NCBI RefSeq assembly: GCF_003935715.1
Contig: NZ_RHPP01000001.1
Coordinates: 62,001-126,000, forward strand
Length of the DNA: 64,000 nucleotides
Direction: 5' to 3'
Source: Stenotrophomonas sp. 278
GTDB taxonomy: Bacteria; Pseudomonadota; Gammaproteobacteria; Xanthomonadales; Xanthomonadaceae
Part shown: one piece after another, positions 57,961 through 64,000 of the stretch
Layout: the number at the start of each line of letters is the position of its first letter
How positions within the stretch are numbered: position 1 is the first letter of the stretch
Made by a program: the position numbers and the translations under genes
Notes under the pieces: generated by a model
The model's database searches: none
Seen by the model: only the letters and a program-made list of their open reading frames with translations
Told to the model about the DNA's origin: nothing

Positions 57961-58692
57961 ATGAAACGTTGTCTCGTGGTCTGCCTCACCGCCGTTCTGG
58001 CCTGCGCCGCCCCGGCCCTGCAGGCCCAGGTCAATACCCGGGCCTACGCCCCGGAGAACCTGCGAACCCTGTCCGTCAACGACCAGCAGCGGGTCATCGC
58101 CCAGGAATACGCCGAACAGTCCAATGGCCGACGCATTCCGGACGACCAGATGCGCTTCTATCTGGACCAGGTCAACCGCTCCAACTGGGGCTTTTCGCGG
58201 ATCAAACAGGACATCGCCACCTCATTGCGGGGCAATGGCGGCTGGAACGGCGGCGGCGGCAGCCCCTGGCCCGGCACCAGCCCCGGCCACGCCAGCGTGG
58301 TCCGCTGCGAAAGCAACGACAACCGCCAGCGCAGCTGCCCCACCGGCTGGTCAAGCGCTCGCCTCTCACGGCAGCTGTCCAACACCCGCTGCATCGAGGG
58401 CCGCAACTGGGGCTCGCGCAATGGCTCGGTCTGGGTCAGCGGCGGCTGCCGGGCCGAATTCGTGCAGGGTCGCGGCGGCTGGGGTGGTGGCGGCGGTGGC
58501 AGCAATTACACAGTCACCTGCAGCAGTACCGGCAACCGTACCCAGACCTGTGCCTGGGACGGCCGCCAGGGCCGACCGGTGCTGATTGAGCAGTTGTCCG
58601 GCAGTCCGTGCGTACAGGGGCGCACGTGGGTCTACCGCGGTGGGAGCATCGCGGTCAGCAATGGCTGCAGGGCGCGCTTCGGGGTGCGCTGA
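57961..58692 (+). CDS. DUF3011-like secreted protein with two repeats
   Basis: 243 residues; signal peptide ending ALQAQ. After a helical segment (EYAEQSNGRRIPDDQMRFYL) come two Cys-bearing repeats (about 108-165 and 180-243). Each has VxC(E/S)S, C.TGW or C.WDG, RQLSNTRC or EQLSGSPC, and a final SNGCRA-like motif. Gly-rich linkers (NGGGGSP, WGGGGGGSN) separate the parts. Matches the DUF3011 pattern, whose role is unknown. Confidence 0.82.
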   Translation: MKRCLVVCLTAVLACAAPALQAQVNTRAYAPENLRTLSVNDQQRVIAQEYAEQSNGRRIPDDQMRFYLDQVNRSNWGFSRIKQDIATSLRGNGGWNGGGGSPWPGTSPGHASVVRCESNDNRQRSCPTGWSSARLSRQLSNTRCIEGRNWGSRNGSVWVSGGCRAEFVQGRGGWGGGGGGSNYTVTCSSTGNRTQTCAWDGRQGRPVLIEQLSGSPCVQGRTWVYRGGSIAVSNGCRARFGVR

Positions 58693-58700
58693 CGGGCCTC

Positions 58701-58771
58701 GCCCGACCAACGGTCGGGCGCTACCGGCAGGTACGCGCACGTGCGGTAGGTACCGACCGTTGGTCGGTACC
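58701..58771. repeat. Inverted pair of GTAG repeats, CCGTTGG subfamily
   Basis: Minus-strand GTAGCGCCCGACCGTTGGTC (58724 downwards) faces plus-strand GTAGGTACCGACCGTTGGTC (58746 upwards), each arm a hairpin. Between the convergent DUF3011-like and lipoprotein genes. Confidence 0.85.
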
Positions 58772-58775
58772 CGCC

Positions 58776-59396
58776 TCAACTCCCCCAGGGAGCCGGAGGC
58801 AGGGCCACCGGCTTGCTGAGATCGAACACCACCTGGAAGCGGCGGCCATCCGGGCGGGTCAGCTCATAAACGAAGCGTTCGTCCGGCTCGATTTCCATCG
58901 CCCAGGTGTTGGTGGTGGAGACGGCCATCTCCGCCTTGCGGAACATCGCCACCGAATCCGCATCCACCGGGAACACCTGACGCTGCGCGGTACCCGGTGG
59001 CTTGCTGTCGCCACCATACATCGTCACCGCGTCCGGGCTGCCGTCTTCATGCCGGTGATCGTGCTTCAGCCGCAGACCATTGTCGGTGCGGGTCAACACC
59101 CAGGTGCGCGAGTGATCGTCGCCCACATGGAAAGGGATGCGGAGCTGGTGCGCCGGGTCTTCGCAGCCGCGAACATGCATCACCAGACGTTTGCCGTCGA
59201 AAGGATCAGGTGCGTCGGTGCGGGGTTCGTTCACCGCCACACGCCCCTCAAAGGCTTTGCCGCAATGGGCGGCCACGGCGGCCATGAAGGCATCCGCAGG
59301 AGCCTGGGAAACATCATGGGCAACCGCGTCGCGCTGGCCGTTGCACGCCGTCAACAGCAGTGCGCCCGCAAACGGAAGAAATTTGATGGCATTCAT
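58776..59396 (-). CDS. Lipoprotein of unknown function
   Basis: 206 residues; lipobox ALLLTACN gives an acylated Cys near 18. The mature part holds DAFMAAVAAHCGKAFEGRV, a His/Asp-rich middle (LKHDHRHEDGSPDAVTMYGG) and 'DERFVYELTRPDGRRFQVVF'. No named domain recognised. Divergent from ycaD. Confidence 0.75.
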   Translation of the reverse strand: MNAIKFLPFAGALLLTACNGQRDAVAHDVSQAPADAFMAAVAAHCGKAFEGRVAVNEPRTDAPDPFDGKRLVMHVRGCEDPAHQLRIPFHVGDDHSRTWVLTRTDNGLRLKHDHRHEDGSPDAVTMYGGDSKPPGTAQRQVFPVDADSVAMFRKAEMAVSTTNTWAMEIEPDERFVYELTRPDGRRFQVVFDLSKPVALPPAPWGS

Positions 59397-59482
59397 GCAA
59401 ACACCCTAGCCCGCGCGGCCAAGCAGCGCAAATCAGGCAGGCAACCCGGCACAGTGCTGAAACCGTCGCTTCATGTCGCCTG

Positions 59483-59491
59483 TGGTATGGT
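59483..59491 (+). promoter_or_regulatory. Possible extended -10 promoter of ycaD-ggpPS
   Basis: TGGTATGGT fits an extended -10 (TGnTATnnT) 43 bases before the GTG start; no good -35 box is seen, which such promoters can do without. GgpPS is salt-induced in S. rhizophila, so an activator site may lie nearby. Confidence 0.3.
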
Positions 59492-59533
59492 CTTTACCGT
59501 GACCGGTTCGCCTTCCCCACGAAGGTCGCACGC

Positions 59534-60799
59534 GTGTTGCGGCTGACCGCCCTGCTCACAGGCGTAGCGCTGCTCCTGACGGGCAGCGGGCTTCTGGGCA
59601 CCCTGCTGGCGGTGAGCGGAGCGCAGGCTGGCTTTGGTGCCGGCACGCTGGGGCTGGTGATGTCCGGCTATTTCGCCGGATTCTTCATGGGCACTTTTTT
59701 CGCTCCGTCGCTCATCGGCCGCATTGGCCATATCCGCGCGTTCGCCTTCTTCGCTGCCCTGGCCGCCATTGCGGTGCTGCTGCACCCGCTGTGGGTGAAT
59801 GCCTGGGCGTGGGGCGTACTGCGCGTCATCACCGGCATCGCCCTGGTCGGCCTGTACACGGTGATAGAGAGCTGGCTCAACGCCGAGCCCGACCCACAGC
59901 AACGCGGCCGTGCGTTCTCGCTGTACATGGTGGTGAACCTGTCGGCGCTGGCGCTGGGCCAGATCCTGCTCATGCTCGGCAATGCTGCGGCGAAGCCGAT
60001 GTTCATGCTGATTGCCATGCTGGTCTGTGCGGCCATGCTGCCGGTTACCGCCACCCGGCTGCGGCAACCGGAAGTGCCGTCGGTGCCGCGCCTCAAACTG
60101 AGCCGCCTGTATGCCATGGCTCCAGTGGCCAGCGTTGCCGCCGCATTGTCGGGACTGGCGATGGGCGCGTTCTGGGGCCTGCTGCCGGTGTATGCCGGCC
60201 AGGTCGGACTGGACGACGATGGCGTGGCCCGCTTCATGCTCACCGCCATTGCCGGCGGTGCCCTGCTGCAATGGCCGCTGGGCCGGATCAGCGACGGTCA
60301 CGACCGCCGCACCGGACTGGTCGCGCTGAGCCTGGTCGCAGCCGGGTTGGCGGTGGTAATGTCGCTGCCGATGATCCAGCTGCAGACCCACCTGCTGTTC
60401 GGGTTGATCTTCGTGTACGGCGGACTGGCGTTCTCGCTGTACCCCTTCGCGGTGGCGCACATGCTCGACTACCTGCCGCGTGAGGACCTGCTGTCGGGTT
60501 GCTCCAGCCTGCTGCTGGTGCATGGCGTCGGTGCCGCACTGGGCCCGGCCATCGCCGGCGTGGCCATGCAACGGTTCGGTCCGGCAGCGTTGCCACTGTA
60601 TTTCGCCGTAGCGCTGATGCTGCTGGCGTTGTTCGCTACCGCGCGCCTGCTCAGCTTCTCGCGCCTGCGCACCCACCCGGTGCTGTTCCGCCCGATGCTG
60701 CGCACCACCCCGGCCGCGCTCGAGCTGATGCCCGAGACCGACGCCGAGCCTGCGCCCGATACCCCTTCTTCTTTCAACTCCAATAAGGAAGTGCATTGA
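59534..60799 (+). CDS. ycaD: MFS transporter of the YcaD family
   Basis: 421 residues from a GTG start at 59534, with GAAGG 8 bases upstream. Twelve hydrophobic helices; the family stretch VMSGYFAGFFMGTFFAPSLI, YTVIESWLNAEPD and LPREDLLSGCSS are seen. In S. rhizophila a ycaD gene next to ggpPS has been reported as a putative transporter for the solute. Its stop overlaps the TTG start of ggpPS, so the two are coupled. Confidence 0.87.
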   Translation: MLRLTALLTGVALLLTGSGLLGTLLAVSGAQAGFGAGTLGLVMSGYFAGFFMGTFFAPSLIGRIGHIRAFAFFAALAAIAVLLHPLWVNAWAWGVLRVITGIALVGLYTVIESWLNAEPDPQQRGRAFSLYMVVNLSALALGQILLMLGNAAAKPMFMLIAMLVCAAMLPVTATRLRQPEVPSVPRLKLSRLYAMAPVASVAAALSGLAMGAFWGLLPVYAGQVGLDDDGVARFMLTAIAGGALLQWPLGRISDGHDRRTGLVALSLVAAGLAVVMSLPMIQLQTHLLFGLIFVYGGLAFSLYPFAVAHMLDYLPREDLLSGCSSLLLVHGVGAALGPAIAGVAMQRFGPAALPLYFAVALMLLALFATARLLSFSRLRTHPVLFRPMLRTTPAALELMPETDAEPAPDTPSSFNSNKEVH

Positions 60800-63105
60800 C
60801 TGTATCCACACCCGCCTCCCCTACCCTCACCCGCAACACCCCGGCCGCTTCGGCCCCGCAACTGATACTGGCCACCGACCTCGATGGCACCTTTCTCGCC
60901 GGCGACGCCGCCGCGCGTCACCGCCTGTACCGGCTGGTTGATCAACACCCCGATATCGCGCTGATCTTCATCACCGGCCGCGGCCTGGAAGCGGTGATGC
61001 CGCTGCTCTCCGATCCCGCCATTCCCCGCCCCGATTACGTGGTCTGCGACGTCGGCGCAACCGTGGTCGATGGACGCACCCTGCAACCGCTGCAACCGTT
61101 GCAGTCGATGATCGATGCACATTGGCCGGGCGAACAGGTGGTGGCCGCTGCCATGCGCCCGTTCACCGCGCTGCAGCGCCAGGACGTGCCGCAGGAACGC
61201 CGCTGTTCGTATTTCTGCGACCCGGCCACCCTGGCCCCGCTGCGCAGCCAGATCCAGGCCGCCGCCCAGGCGCTGGGCTGCGATGTGCTCTATTCGGCCG
61301 ATCGTTATCTGGACATCCTGCCGCCGGATACCGACAAGGGTCGCACGCTGGCCGCGCTGGCGCGCCTGCTGGACCTGCCGCGCGAGCGGATCCTGGTCGC
61401 CGGCGACACCCTCAATGACCTCTCCATGTACACCTCGGGTTTCCGCGGCGTGTGTGTCGGCGAATCCGAGCCGGCGCTGACCGAAGCGACCGCCGCGCTG
61501 GACAACACTTACCACGCCAACGCTCCGGGCTGCGGCGGCATTCTTGAAGCAATCGAGCACTTCGGGCTGCTGGCCGCCGACGATGCCTTCCTGAAGCCGC
61601 CGTCCACCGCGCGCGCCGAGGGCTCGGACCTGGTGATGGTCTACCACCGCATGCCGTTCGACGAGGTCATGGAAGGCGACACCCTGGTGCAGCGCCCGCC
61701 GCGCTCGCCCAACGGCATCATTCCTTCGCTGCTGAGCTTCTTTGAAGGCGGCCAGAAGGGATCGTGGGTGGCCTGGGGCATCGACGACCCGAAACGCGGT
61801 CCGTTCCAGACCCACGTCACCGTTGATGCAGAGCGTTACCCCACGCTCACCGCCGCACGCGTGCCGCTGACCCGGCAGGAAGTGGACATCTTCTACAAGC
61901 GTTTCTCCAAGGAAGCGTTCTGGCCGATGCTGCATGTGTTCTGGGAACGCGCACGGTTCCGCGAAGACGACTGGCAGGTCTTCCTGAAGGTCAACCGTCG
62001 CTTCGCCGAAGCCACCGCCGCCGAGGCGGCGCATGGAGCCACGGTATGGATTCACGACTACAACCTGTGGATGGTGCCGGCCACGCTGCGCGAGCTGCGC
62101 CCGGACCTGAAGATCGCCTTCTTCCACCACACCTATTTCCCCTCGGCCGACGTGTTCAACGTAGTTCCGTGGCGACGCGAGATCATCGGCAGCCTGCTGT
62201 GCTGCGACTACATCGGGTTCCACATTCCACGCCAGGTGGAGAACTTCGTCGATGTCGTACGCGGTGCGATGCCGGCCGAGCGCCTGGCCTGGGAAAGCTG
62301 CGCACCGCGCTTTCTGACCTACGGCTGCGCGGTCGGGCTGGACACCATGACCACCCGCCTGCGCGTAGGCGATCGCGAGGTCGCGCTGGGCGCGCATCCG
62401 GTCGGTACCGACCTGCGCCGCATCCACAACGTCCTGGCAAAGCCCTCGGTGCGCAATGACATCTTCAAGCTGCGGCGCGAGATCGGCGCGCGCAAGCTGG
62501 TGCTGTCGGTCGAGCGGCTGGACTACACCAAGGGCACGCTGGCCAAGCTGGAGGCATTTGAACGCCTCCTCGAGCGGCATCCGGACCGCCAGGGCAAGGT
62601 GACGCTGCTGATGGTCTGCGTCCCCGCCGCGCGCGAGATGACCGTCTACCGCACGCTCCAGAACCAGATCGAGCAGGCGGTGGGACGGATCAACGGCCGC
62701 TTCTCGCGCCTGGACTGGACGCCCGTGCGCTTCTTTGCGCAGGCACTGCCGTTTGAAGAGGTAGTGGCGCATTACGCCGCCGCGCAGGTGATGTGGATCA
62801 CGCCGCTGCGCGATGGGTTGAATCTGGTCGCCAAGGAGTTCGTGGCCACCCACGGCATCGAAGGCAGCAGCGGGGTGCTGGTGCTGAGCGAGTTCGCCGG
62901 TGCCGCCGCGGAGTTGAAGGGGGCGGTGCTGACCAACCCGCATGATCCGGCCGATCTGACGGCCGGGTTGCTGCAGGCGCTGTCGATGCCGGAGGAAGAA
63001 GCGGGCGGTCGCATGCGCCAGTTGTTTGGCAGCGTGGAGTATTACGACGTGGACCGCTGGGGGCGGGAGTTCCTGGAAGCGGTGCGCGGGACGGAGGCGA
63101 CCTGA
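60796..63105 (+). CDS. ggpPS: Fused phosphatase / glucosylglycerol-phosphate synthase (GgpPS)
   Basis: 769 residues from a TTG start overlapping the ycaD stop (TTGA), with AAGGAA 6 bases upstream. N-terminal HAD phosphatase: ATDLDGTFLAGD (Asp 28/30), 'DTDKGRTLAALARLLDL' and AGDTLNDLSMY. C-terminal GT20 synthase (about residues 280-760): VWIHDYNLWMVPATLRELRP, FHHTYFPSADVFN, SVERLDYTKGTLAKLEAF and 'MWITPLRDGLNLVAKEFV'. The phosphatase-first fusion matches GgpPS of S. rhizophila, which makes the osmolyte glucosylglycerol; a trehalose enzyme (OtsBA) is the alternative. Confidence 0.85.
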   Translation: MTVSTPASPTLTRNTPAASAPQLILATDLDGTFLAGDAAARHRLYRLVDQHPDIALIFITGRGLEAVMPLLSDPAIPRPDYVVCDVGATVVDGRTLQPLQPLQSMIDAHWPGEQVVAAAMRPFTALQRQDVPQERRCSYFCDPATLAPLRSQIQAAAQALGCDVLYSADRYLDILPPDTDKGRTLAALARLLDLPRERILVAGDTLNDLSMYTSGFRGVCVGESEPALTEATAALDNTYHANAPGCGGILEAIEHFGLLAADDAFLKPPSTARAEGSDLVMVYHRMPFDEVMEGDTLVQRPPRSPNGIIPSLLSFFEGGQKGSWVAWGIDDPKRGPFQTHVTVDAERYPTLTAARVPLTRQEVDIFYKRFSKEAFWPMLHVFWERARFREDDWQVFLKVNRRFAEATAAEAAHGATVWIHDYNLWMVPATLRELRPDLKIAFFHHTYFPSADVFNVVPWRREIIGSLLCCDYIGFHIPRQVENFVDVVRGAMPAERLAWESCAPRFLTYGCAVGLDTMTTRLRVGDREVALGAHPVGTDLRRIHNVLAKPSVRNDIFKLRREIGARKLVLSVERLDYTKGTLAKLEAFERLLERHPDRQGKVTLLMVCVPAAREMTVYRTLQNQIEQAVGRINGRFSRLDWTPVRFFAQALPFEEVVAHYAAAQVMWITPLRDGLNLVAKEFVATHGIEGSSGVLVLSEFAGAAAELKGAVLTNPHDPADLTAGLLQALSMPEEEAGGRMRQLFGSVEYYDVDRWGREFLEAVRGTEAT

Positions 63106-63118
63106 CCGATTGCCACCC

Positions 63119-63184
63119 GTAGAGCCACGCCCTGCGTGGCTTCGCGGTGTCAAACGGTCGCAGTCACGCAGGGCGTGGCTCTAC
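63119..63184. repeat. Inverted dimer of GTAG repeats; right arm supplies the beta-lactamase stop
   Basis: Plus-strand GTAGAGCCACGCCCTGCGTG (63119 upwards) and minus-strand GTAGAGCCACGCCCTGCGTG (63184 downwards) are identical for 20 bases. The TAG at 63183-63181 of the minus copy is the stop codon of the beta-lactamase gene. Confidence 0.9.
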
Positions 63185-64000
63185 GGCTGTCCGCCGATCA
63201 GGCGCTCGGCGATCACCGCCGCCTGCCGCAGCACATCGTTGCGGCCGGCGTCGTCCACCGTTGCGCCCTGCAGGTAGGTGGTCAGCACCCACGGTGTGCC
63301 ACCTGCCAGCGGCCACAACATGGCAATGTCATTGGTGGTGTCTTCGCCATTGCTGCCGGTCTTGTCGCCCACCCGCCATGCCTTCGACAGCCCGGCACGC
63401 AACCGTGCATCGCCGGTTTCGTTGTCGATCAGCCAATCTGCCAGTTGCAGGCGTGACGCCGGCTGGAGTACGTCCCCCAGCACGAAGCGCTGCAGACTGG
63501 CCGCCATCGCCGCCGGGCTGGTGGTATCACGCGGATCGTCAGCCGCGAATTCATTCATTTCCGGCTCCAGCCGGTCGTTGCGGGTGACGGCATCGCCATT
63601 GGCGCGCAGGAAGGACGTGACGCCTGCGGGGCCACCGATGACACCCAGCAGAAGGTTCGCGGCCGGATTGTCGCTGGTCACCATGGTCGCCCGGCACAGA
63701 TCACGCACGGTCAGGTCCTTGCCCACGTGGCGCTTGGTTATCGGCGCATGCGACAGGAGGTCCTGGGCGCGCACCGGCAGGCGGCGGTCCAGCGACAGCG
63801 TTCCGCGGTCTGCGTGGTGCAGCACGGTGGCGGCAAGGACGAACTTGAAGGTACTGCACATCGGGAAGCGCTCGTCCTGGCGATGGCCGAAGCGTTTGCC
63901 GGTGGCGGTGTTGAGCAGGGTCACGCCGAGGCGACCGCCGCTGGCTTTTTCCAGTGCGGTGAAGTCGGCGGCCTGGGGCCTGGACGCGGCGCGACCGGAG
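63181..64000 (-). CDS. Class A beta-lactamase, L2-like (5' end cut by window edge)
   Basis: The frame enters from base 64000 without a start; 272 residues plus stop are visible, lacking the signal peptide. Catalytic serine in CSTFK, SDN loop in VTSDNPAANLL, Glu-166 equivalent in LEPEMNEF, and KTGSN. These are the complete active-site motifs of class A serine beta-lactamases, and the sequence resembles L2 of Stenotrophomonas. L2 is induced through AmpR, whose gene would lie outside the window. The stop lies in a GTAG repeat. Confidence 0.93.
   Translation of the reverse strand, partial: SGRAASRPQAADFTALEKASGGRLGVTLLNTATGKRFGHRQDERFPMCSTFKFVLAATVLHHADRGTLSLDRRLPVRAQDLLSHAPITKRHVGKDLTVRDLCRATMVTSDNPAANLLLGVIGGPAGVTSFLRANGDAVTRNDRLEPEMNEFAADDPRDTTSPAAMAASLQRFVLGDVLQPASRLQLADWLIDNETGDARLRAGLSKAWRVGDKTGSNGEDTTNDIAMLWPLAGGTPWVLTTYLQGATVDDAGRNDVLRQAAVIAERLIGGQP

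Noticed and set aside
60796-63105. Reading the fused enzyme as trehalose OtsB-OtsA
   Set aside because: Possible, but the phosphatase-first fusion next to ycaD matches the described GgpPS of S. rhizophila better; kept as the stated alternative.
60469-63153. An 894-codon minus-strand frame opposite ggpPS
   Set aside because: No motif, while the plus strand has full HAD and GT20 motifs in order.

Overview
The window is a GC-rich gammaproteobacterial chromosome segment, most consistent with Stenotrophomonas (Xanthomonadaceae). The signs are GTAG-headed palindromic repeats of the SMAG type at about ten loci, a Pil-Chp cluster beside gshB and a TonB3-like gene, a copLAB copper locus, a class A beta-lactamase of L2 type, and a fused HAD-phosphatase/GT20 enzyme matching the glucosylglycerol-phosphate synthase/phosphatase (GgpPS) described from S. 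rhizophila. Species placement is inferred from gene content only. I see no prophage, insertion sequence, CRISPR array or rRNA operon; most of the window is core chromosome.

Layout. 1-11835 (minus): the type IV pilus chemotaxis operon pilG-pilH-pilI-pilJ-chpA-chpB-chpC. No pilK methyltransferase is present, and chpB looks catalytically degenerate. 12086-13920 (plus): gshB-tonB3, divergent from pilG. 14058-19826 (minus): mrcB (PBP1b), a TPR lipoprotein, the helicase yoaA and tsaB. 19918-22020 (plus): a two-domain glycosyltransferase that overlaps the convergent SDR gene. 22017-26697 (minus): relA, a membrane-anchored TPR-like protein and an SDR protein. 26850-32187: a small secreted protein, hrpA (with an in-frame palindromic repeat) and dps. 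32188-32577: a structured noncoding stretch. 32578-37627 (plus): recQ and copLAB. 37707-41670: small regulators, a lysozyme-inhibitor-like fusion lipoprotein, an epimerase-like protein and an atypical secreted protein.

41735-57789 (minus) is one long co-oriented block. In transcription order it runs aspS, an acidic-tail protein, a GNAT acetyltransferase, an alpha/beta hydrolase, yebC, ruvC, ruvA, kup, ruvB, ybgC, tolQ, tolR, tolA, a free-standing TolA-domain-III paralogue, a 23-codon membrane ORF, tolB, pal, cpoB, queE, queC and tRNA-Lys(TTT) with its own promoter and terminator. The Tol-Pal system here carries two additions I do not recognise from the textbook operon.

57961-64000: a DUF3011-like secreted protein, a lipoprotein, the ycaD-ggpPS pair for a probable compatible solute, and a beta-lactamase running off the right edge. 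Many convergent gene pairs are separated by inverted GTAG repeat dimers. In two cases the TAG of GTAG is itself the stop codon of the adjacent gene.
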